NCBI GenBank assembly: GCA_949752745.1
Contig: OX457024.1
Coordinates: 107,657,692 to 107,721,691, forward strand
Reading direction: 5' to 3'
Length of the DNA: 64,000 nt
DNA from: Protula sp. h YS-2021
Lineage: Eukaryota; Annelida; Polychaeta; Sabellida; Serpulidae
Part shown: positions 63,314 to 64,000 of the stretch, one piece after another
How positions within the stretch are numbered: position 1 is the first letter of the stretch
Layout: each line of letters begins with the position of its first letter
Position numbers and translations under genes: made by a program
The notes under the pieces: model-generated
The model's input: the letters and a program-made list of their open reading frames with translations, nothing else
Told to the model about the DNA's origin: nothing
The model's database searches: none

Positions 63314-63522
63314 TGTTAAGTCCGAATACAAAATCTGACACACGGAAGCAGTCCTTGGGCCTGACAAAGCCCTGAAGGAATTTTAATCCCTGTCACTTCA
63401 ACCCTTCCAGTGCCTTATAACATAAACAAAGAGAAATCGATACCACGCATTGGTCAATTTCCTCAGCACAGAGCCACGACAGAAGGTGCGGATTTGACGC
63501 TCCGTCCCGGGCAGACCCAAAA
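27047..63522 (-). CDS. ZFYVE26: ZFYVE26 / spastizin (FYVE-CENT), 45 exons placed, 5' end outside window
   Basis: Spastizin is a giant alpha-solenoid protein with one FYVE finger that binds PI3P. It works with spatacsin (SPG11) and AP-5 in lysosome/autophagosome reformation and has been placed at the midbody in cytokinesis. The C-terminal half is clearly orthologous: APSASLC, VDLLVASNVAYIPSIQQL, GDLPAAREKFARCLK, YYLRTYGTYASLLNFY, NDGFGLAFRIIQ and LKSAYLIAVK match human positions in order. The FYVE core is MFNRRHHCRRCGRVVCSECS. N-terminal matches include FIIGWDQCSDLDSALRLVAS and LENLFSLLFL. All 44 junctions agree in phase, and e2 to the stop is exactly 3125 codons including the stop, about 580 residues longer than human. 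Start codon and promoter are not in the window, or at least not recognised. All but one of the placed introns use GT-AG; intron 39 uses GC-AG. Many introns hold junction-copying minisatellites. Confidence 0.93.
27475..27707 (-). CDS. ZFYVE26: ZFYVE26 exon e44
   Basis: 78 codons, phase 0/0, ending at base 27474 by exact count. It encodes DFKLDSGSIYTRAGVTLARL (human DFQLDAAMTYCRAARQLVEK) and VEEFIRLMRSDVNK (human LEGLIQAIHNDDNK). The donor is AACAAG/GTAAAA. Confidence 0.96.
28147..28206 (-). CDS. ZFYVE26: ZFYVE26 exon e43
   Basis: 20 codons, phase 0/0: VLLCGNNVNDGFGLAFRIIQ, matching human VMLGGKNVEDGFGIAFRVLQ almost throughout. The donor is ATCCAG/GTAAGA. Confidence 0.97.
28211..28325. repeat. 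Short AGATATCAAATAC repeats in intron 42
   Basis: Six units of about 17-19 bases immediately upstream (gene strand) of the e43 acceptor. They resemble its GTATTTGTTTCAG but lack the CAG. Confidence 0.75.
28406..28640 (-). CDS. ZFYVE26: ZFYVE26 exon e42
   Basis: 235 bases, phase 2 to 0. YIHTIELQVEVTKYLNHYSE (human HMNTLQLQMEVTRFLHRCES) and LPTLFGSTRMKADVTSL (human LPTLFGNNHMKMDVACK) flank a longer Pro/Gly-rich insert. The donor is CCTTG/GTGAGT. Confidence 0.95.
28973..29122 (-). CDS. ZFYVE26: ZFYVE26 exon e41
   Basis: 150 bases, phase 2/2. LQHLSEARRHMESYLDGRLW matches human LSWLLKAKDHLKIYLQETSR, and RLIMTPREIAK matches KKMTAADVSR. The donor is GCCAA/GTACGC. Confidence 0.93.
29123..29500. repeat. 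20-bp minisatellite abutting the e41 acceptor (intron 40)
   Basis: The gene-strand unit TGTCCTGTGCTTACATGCCC begins directly at the e41 acceptor (CCTGTGCCCACAG). The copies have CACATG or TACATG where the true site has CACAG, so the acceptor AG is not preserved. About 18 units. Confidence 0.92.
29709..29788 (-). CDS. ZFYVE26: ZFYVE26 exon e40
   Basis: 80 bases, phase 0 to 2. DFIRAAMTCVTYFYQKDATS then YSDLYDR matches human DQVRAAMTCIRFFSHKAKSY. The acceptor is GACAATTGTAG and the donor GACAG/GTGAGG. Confidence 0.95.
30138..30335 (-). CDS. ZFYVE26: ZFYVE26 exon e39
   Basis: 66 codons, phase 0/0. SSLDRWSSHLTAVCRHFNKN then KMIHSLHRTQLFMK matches human TLESWGKYLIAACQHLQKKN and YELQQFMK. The donor is AAG/GCAAGT, a GC-AG intron with an otherwise consensus donor. 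Confidence 0.95.
30570..30990. repeat. Donor-copying 28-bp minisatellite in intron 38, about 14 copies
   Basis: The gene-strand unit is CTGGGACTCGTCTACTCGGAG/GTAAGTG: the last 21 bases of e38 plus the donor. Most copies keep GTAAGTG. Three read CATTGAGAG/GTAAGTG, some have GG/GTAAGTG and one has GTCAGTG. A C-homopolymer expansion interrupts the copy nearest the exon. Confidence 0.95.
30966..31118 (-). CDS. ZFYVE26: ZFYVE26 exon e38
   Basis: 51 codons, phase 0/0. MQECLYYLRTYGTYASLLNF then YQRRGLYVKALGLVYSE matches human YQECLFYLHNYSTNLAIISF. The donor TCGGAG/GTAAGTG is close to consensus and is the template for the array on its left. Confidence 0.95.
31503..31559 (-). CDS. ZFYVE26: ZFYVE26 exon e37
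   Basis: 19 codons, phase 0/0: TAGLLTQLKSVKDLLAEPQ, in the position of human FATLRELEATLR. The acceptor is TCATTACAG and the donor CCACAA/GTAAGA. Confidence 0.85.
31755..33110. repeat. 26-bp minisatellite in intron 36, about 52 copies, with 52-bp dimer structure
   Basis: The unit is GTATGGTGTAGAGCTTAGATTTTACG. In the left half, copies with GAGCTTAG alternate with copies with CAGCCCAG or CAGCTCAG, giving a 52-bp higher-order unit. It does not contain a splice junction of e36 or e37. Confidence 0.95.
33144..33236 (-). CDS. ZFYVE26: ZFYVE26 exon e36
   Basis: 31 codons, phase 0/0. PLDKNQPQSGSKVLTDILGI matches human PFDLNQLNHGSRLVQDVVEY. The donor is GACATG/GTAATT. Confidence 0.93.
33760..33925 (-). 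CDS. ZFYVE26: ZFYVE26 exon e35
   Basis: 166 bases, phase 2 to 0. LAKDVSTKCGIDAAGVWVAW (human LGVEVSTKTGLDTTGAWHAW) and GDLPAAREKFARCLK (human GNLTAAREKFSRCLK). Splice sites: AATCCCCACAG and CTCAAG/GTATCG. Confidence 0.96.
34255..34665. repeat. GA-rich 28-bp minisatellite in intron 34
   Basis: About 15 units of GGGGGAGATGAGTGGGGACT followed by GGGGAGGAGT. They lie between the e34 donor and e35 but do not copy either junction. On the gene strand this is a long pyrimidine tract containing several CAG words. Confidence 0.9.
34673..34849 (-). CDS. ZFYVE26: ZFYVE26 exon e34
   Basis: 177 bases, phase 2/2. MMKNLLFNAKVKFDRIGDVT (human IMKQLLFSAKMMFVKAGQSQ) and VKIVDLLVASNVAYIPSIQQ (human VDVLNILVAAAYRHVPSLDQ). 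The donor is CTCAG/GTCAGA. Confidence 0.95.
35190..35350 (-). CDS. ZFYVE26: ZFYVE26 exon e33
   Basis: 161 bases, phase 0 to 2. APSASLCLSILDLHSDARQC is nearly identical to human APSASLCIAILNLHRDSIAC, and NPEVDYGLVI to NPEVDAGLLT. Very secure. Confidence 0.96.
35360..35660. repeat. Degenerate 48-bp minisatellite in intron 32
   Basis: Units of GTAAACAAAACACACGTGACATATCACGTGACGCATCACGTCAACAA. Each carries one or more CACGTG E-boxes. The array starts about ten bases inside the e33 acceptor but does not contain its AG. Confidence 0.85.
35945..36093 (-). CDS. ZFYVE26: ZFYVE26 exon e32
   Basis: 149 bases, phase 1 to 0. VEYQYILSLDENLNDDTREE then FYYDH matches human VEWILDLKEEENELVRSEFYYEQ. The donor CAT/GTTTGT is weak, but phase and homology fix it. 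Confidence 0.88.
36387..36474 (-). CDS. ZFYVE26: ZFYVE26 exon e31
   Basis: 88 bases, phase 0 to 1. It encodes PKPAVLTSKERVERMRQTLS, the basic linker after the FYVE domain. The acceptor is CGCCCTCTAG and the donor CCCTAG/GTAAAG. Confidence 0.82.
36969..37310. mobile_element. PIF/Harbinger-like MITE in intron 30 with TTA duplication
   Basis: The inverted ends GGGGCCATCCATACAGTACG and (reverse complement) GGAATCATCCATAAAGTACG are flanked by TTA (36966-36968, 37311-37313). C homopolymers and repeated GTACGNACG words lie inside. TTA/TWA target duplications are typical of PIF/Harbinger elements. Confidence 0.7.
37524..37676 (-). CDS. ZFYVE26: ZFYVE26 exon e30 (FYVE zinc finger core)
   Basis: 51 codons, phase 0/0. 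CCNVERF completes the first CxxC with the Cys of e29. Then come the PI3P-binding motif RRHHCRRCG, CSEC, and RACDDCY with the final CxxC. Spacing equals human spastizin (CMVCCREHFTMFNRRHHCRR). PI3P binding targets the protein to endosomes, autolysosomes and the midbody. The acceptor is TTATATTTCCAG and the donor TACAAG/GTACCC. Confidence 0.96.
37650..37912. repeat. Acceptor-copying minisatellite in intron 29, 6-7 copies of about 40 bp
   Basis: The gene-strand unit is TTTAGCGTTTATATTTYCAG/TGCTGCAATGTGGAGAGG, that is, the intron end, the acceptor and the first 18 bases of the FYVE exon. Copies read CAG/TGCTTCGGTGTAGAGAGG, CAG/TGCTGCGACGTAGAGAGG, CAG/TGTTTCGTTAGAGAGG, a copy with the AG lost, and CAG/TGATGCAATGTGGAGAGG. 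Confidence 0.88.
37958..38173 (-). CDS. ZFYVE26: ZFYVE26 exon e29 (start of FYVE domain)
   Basis: 72 codons, phase 0/0. A Ser/Pro-rich linker leads to RSDWVPDQAASVCM, the WxxD motif and first zinc-ligand Cys of the FYVE finger (human HQWVPDETESICM). The donor is GTATG/GTGAGA. Confidence 0.93.
38414..38938 (-). CDS. ZFYVE26: ZFYVE26 exon e28 with 84-bp internal duplication
   Basis: 175 codons, phase 0/0. It starts VDLSRKVLRCITDEMAKYQS after NMK (human NMKVDWATVAVQTLQ). A 28-residue unit (EPDTPTNSGPISAPFPVTRL plus HSRDSSGN) is present twice, plus a degenerate third. The exon then reads CNQLLVTYARKALEFPV (human VDSLLSRYAEKALDFPY) and a Ser-rich linker to the FYVE region. The acceptor is CGTTTTCAG and the donor CCCAAG/GTGTGT. 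Confidence 0.92.
39700..40993. repeat. Donor-copying G-rich minisatellite in intron 27, about 15 copies of 70-105 bp
   Basis: Each gene-strand unit carries ATGAAG/GTACCCGTTCTTGTRTTTATATCACATGGCGGTTGTGATGCTGGGATGTT followed by GGGGGTGGGGGC..GGGAGGGGG. The first six bases copy the end of e27 (AATATGAAG) and the next copy its donor. Units near 39744-39920 read ACCTTCCC instead of GTACCCG directly after the AAGGTACC, showing drift. Long open frames here are artefacts. Confidence 0.92.
40994..41644 (-). CDS. ZFYVE26: ZFYVE26 exon e27
   Basis: 217 codons, phase 0/0. LKMWQKVAELSRSSPDVILE, RKWIEIHGHHEFSQL and VLLLEQLIMNMK match human WCDWQTLRSCCVEDPSTVMN, CEEWGCLYPIPREHL and LFMLEQLLMNMK. Both edges of this exon are the templates of tandem arrays. 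The acceptor is the copy contiguous with unique coding sequence. Confidence 0.92.
41629..41845. repeat. Acceptor-copying 37-bp minisatellite, 6 copies (intron 26)
   Basis: The gene-strand unit is GTTTATGTGTACTGCAG/ATATGCCAGTGCGTTGTTTT: the intron end, the CAG acceptor and the first 16 bases of e27. Five copies are essentially identical and the sixth (near 41820) has three changes, so the array is young. The e27 frame stays open through the array. Confidence 0.95.
41891..42089. mobile_element. Short inverted-repeat element (about 200 bp) in intron 26
   Basis: The left end GGCAAAATCTCAAATCAGGC pairs with a right end whose reverse complement is GGCAGACTTTCAAATCAAGC. The interior has further AGTTTACAAAG...CTTTGTAAACT dyads, so the piece can fold on itself. 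No target duplication is clear. Confidence 0.55.
42302..43035 (-). CDS. ZFYVE26: ZFYVE26 exon e26
   Basis: 734 bases, phase 1 to 0. It contains YSLTPAVESYLHSQSHVLAN, WKLLMGMCEGNARSRLLIGC and the conserved helix HLQEYLHAIGENDVMRAAIL (human ILAYCISDTAVQEGL), ending LDVMQVYMQ (human LAELQVYQK). The donor is ATGCAG/GTATAG. Confidence 0.9.
43124..43162. repeat. ATT microsatellite
   Basis: A (ATT)n tract of about 13 units in intron 25. Confidence 0.95.
43192..43254 (-). CDS. ZFYVE26: ZFYVE26 exon e25
   Basis: 63 bases, phase 1/1. MLRFDASVLKCSRRTELRKP corresponds in position to human LKVSKPSLSWKELRGR. The acceptor is TTTTTTCAACAG and the donor CCCG/GTAAGT. Confidence 0.75.
43852..44035 (-). CDS. 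ZFYVE26: ZFYVE26 exon e24 with SVHSASSGD coding repeats
   Basis: 184 bases, phase 0 to 1. After GYGDYEEGHLAVCVRLSEVD comes a tandem 27-base repeat encoding SVHSASSGG, SVHSASSGD and SVHSAPYGD, then TRRRASFSG. The donor is TTTCAG/GTGTGG. The repeat is absent from human spastizin as I recall it. Confidence 0.78.
44293..44361 (-). CDS. ZFYVE26: ZFYVE26 exon e23
   Basis: 23 codons, phase 0/0. It reads VQVFYPELLAHHRKRQSCAL. The acceptor is TTTTGTTACAG and the donor ATTAAG/GTACCC. Confidence 0.72.
44438..44866. mobile_element. MITE in intron 22, CAGGGTTC inverted ends, TACTA duplication
   Basis: A 429-base element begins CAGGGTTCA and ends TGAACCCTG, flanked on both sides by TACTA (44433-44437 and 44867-44871). 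The interior repeats CCAGGATTTTCAAGGAT in several diverged copies. This GGATTTTCAAGGA composition is typical of short non-autonomous DNA elements. The superfamily is not settled. Confidence 0.75.
45014..45123 (-). CDS. ZFYVE26: ZFYVE26 exon e22
   Basis: 110 bases, phase 1 to 0. It encodes KDPWSLYCPLVSSEDARYFA and ends in THPPFFK. The acceptor is ATAACTGTCAG and the donor TTCAAG/GTACTT. Confidence 0.75.
45371..45429 (-). CDS. ZFYVE26: ZFYVE26 exon e21
   Basis: 59 bases, phase 2 to 1. It encodes LGDLRRMVLSENSRTSQRA. The acceptor is TTTCGCATTCAG and the donor GAGCAG/GTAAGC. Called from splice signals, phase and an uninterrupted frame. Confidence 0.72.
45872..46366. mobile_element. hAT-like MITE in intron 20
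   Basis: The ends TAGGGTTCAC and (reverse complement) TAAGGTTCGC are inverted. The flanking octamers TCTATAAC and GTTATAAC agree at 6 of 8 positions, as expected for an aged 8-bp duplication. It ends 29 bases from the e20 donor. No coding. Confidence 0.6.
46395..46501 (-). CDS. ZFYVE26: ZFYVE26 exon e20
   Basis: 107 bases, phase 0 to 2. NCPHELRRFMRGVSDERFSF and LLQKYCYRVGQLGLV. The acceptor is taken as TTGGCCTTGTTGAAG because no AG precedes the frame further left within reach and the phase fits e19. The donor is GTCAG/GTACCT. Confidence 0.6.
46640..46990. repeat. C-rich degenerate repeat of about 85 bp in intron 19
   Basis: Roughly four units share GGCCTTG..AACGAATGGGGC, C homopolymers and CGCACTCACC. 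Read on the gene strand, the last is GGTGAGTGCG, a donor-like word. The units do not copy the e19 or e20 edges that I can see. Confidence 0.7.
47124..47338 (-). CDS. ZFYVE26: ZFYVE26 exon e19
   Basis: 215 bases, phase 1 to 0. It encodes WKITRDDVQCFVSGPRYAHV, then a solenoid helix LCFHGNLLQLLLLHTVCFIV. Splice sites: TTCTTTTCCAG and GTCAAG/GTGAGA. Confidence 0.8.
47507..47629 (-). CDS. ZFYVE26: ZFYVE26 exon e18
   Basis: 123 bases, phase 1/1. It contains LVVLNEKRPRSVISGFTSIH and GILLLWLHELR. The acceptor is CTGTCCTTTCAG and the donor AGAG/GTATAC. Confidence 0.8.
48060..48280. repeat. Donor-copying minisatellite in intron 17, 5-6 copies of about 46 bp
   Basis: Gene-strand units repeat CAGTCCACACCAG/GTACGGTCACARTATGC, that is, the last 13 or more bases of e17 plus the donor. 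Successive copies read CACCAG/GTACGG, CACCAC/GTACGG, CACCAT/GTACAG and CACCAG/GAACAG, so donor strength decays away from the exon. Confidence 0.82.
48259..48350 (-). CDS. ZFYVE26: ZFYVE26 exon e17
   Basis: 92 bases, phase 2 to 1. RIEKVVSELGIELTDVLLHN followed by CCPKLPF matches human ERLAALLAQENLSLSVPQVIVSCCCEPL. The donor CACCAG/GTACGG is the template for the adjacent array. Confidence 0.85.
48636..48732 (-). CDS. ZFYVE26: ZFYVE26 exon e16
   Basis: 97 bases, phase 1 to 2. It encodes WMSQMEYFEQMSVSATSTIG, comparable with human SRQMDYLGTFFSYCSTLAAV. The donor is ACTAA/GTAAGA. Confidence 0.8.
49034..49140 (-). CDS. ZFYVE26: ZFYVE26 exon e15
   Basis: 107 bases, phase 2 to 1. NLNETNEDSVNYTKVLYEYM then KTLSCLSAEIAGQSK. 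The acceptor is TCGTTTGCAG and the donor CAAAG/GTGAGG. Confidence 0.8.
49141..50698. other. ZFYVE26 intron 14
   Basis: No exon was recognised. It holds three TGACGTCA octamers (49632, 49652, 49674) in a short tandem repeat of 20-22 bases. Confidence 0.5.
50699..50874 (-). CDS. ZFYVE26: ZFYVE26 exon e14
   Basis: 176 bases, phase 0 to 2. It encodes ARAELLDLTEKQEARTSRRR and ends in LAQYIAR, equivalent to human IQTQLLQKN. The donor GCACG/GTTTGT is non-optimal and was chosen because the phase fits e15 and the similarity ends there. Confidence 0.78.
51283..51920 (-). CDS. ZFYVE26: ZFYVE26 exon e13
   Basis: 638 bases, phase 1 to 0. GLASVSVTSAVDQLLGLSLQ aligns with human AGMVFYSISDVTDKLLNTSG, MVVLDLACSSSNTIDSSNSL with AAFDLACSQCQLWKTCKQLL, and VSGIVGFLHGMAAVMGQLSL with FPVVLQQISKSLNYLLMSAS. 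The donor AGCAAG/GTGTGTG leads into a CA/GT tract. Confidence 0.9.
52086..52212 (-). CDS. ZFYVE26: ZFYVE26 exon e12
   Basis: 127 bases, phase 0 to 1. LFSLEDSQQEAEVLFAEHFR and SAISKIQSHDAS correspond to human LFTFNLKSSPSSGELMFMER and VIQELAQVEHKIEN. The acceptor is TTTTTTCGCAG. Confidence 0.88.
52581..52709 (-). CDS. ZFYVE26: ZFYVE26 exon e11
   Basis: 43 codons, phase 0/0. SRMLADKETLLAMCLRRGRI and AQATQVVK match human SPPESLLASCILRGNFAEAHQVLF. The acceptor is one of about 28 near-identical sites. The chosen one is the copy whose downstream sequence continues into conserved coding. Confidence 0.85.
52697..53552. repeat. Acceptor-copying 31-bp minisatellite, about 27 copies (intron 10, acceptor side)
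   Basis: The gene-strand unit TTTTTGTGTTGTAG/AGGGCGTACGTGAGGTG includes the TTGTAG acceptor and the first 15 bases of e11. Variants change AGGGCG to ATGGCG or ACGGCG, and TTGTAG to TTGCAG, so most copies keep a usable AG. Two C-homopolymer expansions interrupt the array near 52769 and 52842. Confidence 0.9.
53556..53930. repeat. Donor-copying minisatellite, 5 copies of 75-85 bp (intron 10, exon side)
   Basis: Each gene-strand unit carries a diverged copy of the last 30-35 bases of e10 (GGAAACG...AGMGGCGAGGCAAG), then GTAAACA and an intron segment ending ACACGTGGTC with an A run. Four intronic copies follow the true donor. Two keep CAAG/GT (GTAAAC, GTAGGC), one has GTAAG/GTAAAC and one is mutated to ATAAAC. 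Confidence 0.88.
53894..54006 (-). CDS. ZFYVE26: ZFYVE26 exon e10
   Basis: 113 bases, phase 1 to 0. It encodes DSLSGHTSDSQAATTDDSKG then a basic run (RRRKRRLKRRGK), matching the human Ser/Thr-rich ESTSSELSTSTSEGSLS linker in position and character. The donor GGCAAG/GTAAAC is the template for the adjacent donor array. Confidence 0.82.
54007..55342. other. ZFYVE26 intron 9
   Basis: AT-rich, with a C run at 54152-54161. No repeats copy the splice sites here and no gene was seen. Confidence 0.5.
55343..55405 (-). CDS. ZFYVE26: ZFYVE26 exon e9
   Basis: 63 bases, phase 1/1, joining e8 (DDDAIG) to WSSSDESDIPQTCEKRKKRQ, an acidic then basic linker. The acceptor is TTTTTTTAG and the donor CCAGC/GTACGT. 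Support comes from splice signals and phase. The equivalent human region is a disordered Arg-rich linker. Confidence 0.7.
55406..57467. other. ZFYVE26 intron 8, remainder
   Basis: AT-rich intron with a long interrupted T tract (55585-55640). No exon was recognised. Confidence 0.5.
57474..57847. mobile_element. hAT-like MITE in intron 8 with target duplication
   Basis: The ends CAGGGGTGCACATAAG and (reverse complement) CAGTGGTACACATAAG are inverted repeats. TGAAGT flanks both sides (57468-57473, 57848-57853). The interior repeats GGCGAAGGTGAA several times in both orientations. It inserted about 45 bases inside the e8 donor. Confidence 0.75.
57894..58889 (-). CDS. ZFYVE26: ZFYVE26 exon e8 (largest exon)
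   Basis: 331 codons plus split codons, phase 1/1. It encodes FPFRIEMLENLFSLLFLRGE (human LRLELLENIFSLLLITSADL), a low-complexity middle, SNLAGVRERGGFLCNEYFMR (human ISGFLADEFAIGAFLR region) and LTQHISEALWCFQLVSHDFV (human LSKVVSEAQWRHKVVTSNHR). The acceptor GTTGTTTCAG is chosen because it fits the phase of e7. The frame is open to 58953 upstream, so an earlier acceptor is possible. Confidence 0.9.
59210..60125. repeat. Donor-copying minisatellite in intron 7, about 25 copies
   Basis: On the gene strand the unit of 30-36 bases reads GTGGAYGAKGGCTCAG/GTAACACGTGTAACA. That is the last 16 bases of e7 plus the first 15 of the intron. Copies near the exon keep (C/G)AG/GTAACA. Those toward 59210 are increasingly degenerate (ATGCTGACACATGTG). 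Confidence 0.85.
60109..60327 (-). CDS. ZFYVE26: ZFYVE26 exon e7
   Basis: 219 bases, phase 1/1. ELFKAFSAVRCFTEALTASM is similar to human LTLYQGFCAMKYAIYALCVN. The rest is Ser-rich (SLSLQSGSYSAGDSASL). A different, longer frame in this exon is a shadow. The donor GGCTCAG/GTAACA is the template of the repeat array that fills the following intron. Confidence 0.85.
60461..60572. repeat. 22-bp minisatellite in intron 6, about 5 copies
   Basis: The unit CCACATGAGAAAACCACAGATT does not include either splice junction of the intron. Confidence 0.9.
60651..60814 (-). CDS. ZFYVE26: ZFYVE26 exon e6
   Basis: 164 bases, phase 2 to 1. VQLYSALQALHRCSTLGDLD corresponds to human HSVLYTLHHLTNLPALREED. The donor is GAACGAG/GTTAGA, a weaker +3 than usual. 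Confidence 0.85.
61162..61241 (-). CDS. ZFYVE26: ZFYVE26 exon e5
   Basis: 80 bases, phase 0 to 2. QSDLKDACERLKVKARLLDT matches human DELLRDACDGLWAHLEVLEW. The donor is GCTCG/GTAAGT. Confidence 0.9.
61591..61758 (-). CDS. ZFYVE26: ZFYVE26 exon e4
   Basis: 56 codons, phase 0/0. It encodes FEPLKPLLFIIGWDQCSDLD, very close to human FRPLSCLLVLLGWTHCQSLE, a conserved helix of the N-terminal solenoid. An AT dinucleotide tract lies just beyond the donor. Confidence 0.92.
61857..62513 (-). CDS. ZFYVE26: ZFYVE26 exon e3 (N-terminal solenoid)
   Basis: 219 codons, phase 0/0. It opens GFYCLYRALQKNEGG, equivalent to human LIRKALRALQGPD. Later it reads CEELVDHVATSRS (human CEELLEACRTEGS) and AAWKELFNLTQEQQRHFLDL (human EAWKVAYFYCLSNNKHFLEQ). 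The splice sites are strong (TTTGTTTCAG; GTCATC/GTAAGT). Confidence 0.9.
62804..62959 (-). CDS. ZFYVE26: ZFYVE26 exon e2 with EFLRQDA coding repeats
   Basis: 52 codons, phase 0 at both ends. The acceptor is TACTCGTTAG. The donor is GAA/GTAAGC, with a second GTAAGC six bases on. A tandem 21-base repeat (AEFLRQD) occurs about four times (62860-62945), followed by the solenoid-like LLLVECCDVSGID. The repeat is probably a lineage-specific insertion. Confidence 0.75.
63249..63311. repeat. AT dinucleotide microsatellite in intron 1
   Basis: About 31 TA units, uninterrupted. Shorter AT tracts occur at 61451-61464 and 61557-61580. Confidence 0.97.
63444..63522 (-). CDS. ZFYVE26: ZFYVE26 exon e1 (tentative)
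   Basis: The acceptor CTTTCTTTTCAG and donor CAATGCGTG/GTATCG bracket 79 bases in a frame reading ARDGASNPHLLSWLCAEEID. This resembles the CPNLLRCGQDIN region near the human N-terminus and ends in phase 0, as e2 requires. A longer competing frame in the same segment has no resemblance to spastizin. Confidence 0.4.
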
Positions 63523-64000
63523 CTGAAAAGAAAGTCAATAAACTAAAGCCATGGCGGAGCACAAACTTTAGCCATGAGTAGTGAACAGAATAAATATTGC
63601 CAACACAAAGAGAAAAAATGTCCGAAAGGTCCCGTACAACTTCAAGATACTCTTTAATTACGGGAACTCGCATTTATGCAGAGCAATTACGTCTTCGCAC
63701 TTGCTCTGTGTAAGGTTGGGAGATTAACACTCTGACAAGTTCGACAATACTTCTGTGCACCAATAATATATTTTAAAACGGGGCTTTGAAAATATTTAAA
63801 CATAGGCATCACAGAGGCAAAGTCCGATAGCAATAGCCCTCAGCCAAAATTTGGCTGGGGGCTAAAAACGGGGCTCAAAATTCTTCTTACAGTGAGATTG
63901 GCCCAGGAATGTATGTCAATTTTATTTTAGCACATCAAAAAATAATTATAACCCTCACCCAAAGAAAAAAACAAAAACAAAACAAAAAATATTACAGTGT
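63523..64000. other. Upstream ZFYVE26 intron or leader, no exon recognised
   Basis: AT-rich, with A runs near the edge. The expected N-terminal exons of ZFYVE26 (about the first 100-150 residues by comparison with human) are not visible, so the gene continues beyond the window. Confidence 0.5.

Noticed and set aside
63398..63673. 91-residue minus frame (VLGLPGTERQIRTF...) overlapping e1
   Set aside because: It does not resemble spastizin. Another frame of the same segment does, and its phase fits e2.

Overview
The window is eukaryotic nuclear DNA, most likely from a marine invertebrate. A lophotrochozoan such as a gastropod mollusc is my inference, based on intron-rich genes, pearl/Helentron-like and DIRS-like elements, and very dense minisatellites. 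There is one 200-base run of N (20396-20595).

Layout. At 1-1660 (minus strand) lie two ankyrin-repeat exons, one of them frameshifted. At 5784-11708 (plus strand) are the first exons of a KATNAL2 (katanin p60-like 2) gene. Four exons join in frame and encode the LisH-containing N-terminus, and a fifth is tentative. No AAA+ ATPase exon was found in the remaining 15 kb before the next gene. The region 2.2-26 kb is otherwise repeats: a tRNA-derived piece, inverted-repeat transposons, a decayed DIRS-like retroelement (6.2-8.2 kb), a 43-bp satellite (12.1-14.5 kb), a 22-bp satellite (17.8-18.3 kb) and a 3.8-kb Helentron/pearl-like composite element (21.7-25.5 kb).

From about 63.5 kb down to 27.05 kb (minus strand) almost everything belongs to one very large gene, ZFYVE26 (spastizin, SPG15, FYVE-CENT). 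I could place 45 coding exons, 44 of them reliable. The phases of all 44 junctions between the 45 exons agree. From exon e2 to the stop the coding length is exactly 3125 codons including the stop, against 2539 residues for human spastizin. The true 5' end lies outside the window. The FYVE finger is built across the e29/e30 junction. Exon numbers e1-e45 are provisional and count from the right edge.

The most unusual signal is in the introns of ZFYVE26. At eight exon-intron junctions in seven introns, the tandem-repeat unit is a copy of the splice junction itself, meaning the exon edge plus the splice signal plus some intron. Each such exon is therefore flanked by an array of 5 to about 28 decoy donors or acceptors. 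Intron 10 is a donor array running directly into an acceptor array, and exon e27 carries an array at both ends. Three exons (e2, e24, e28) also hold coding minisatellites, so the locus seems prone to short tandem duplication.
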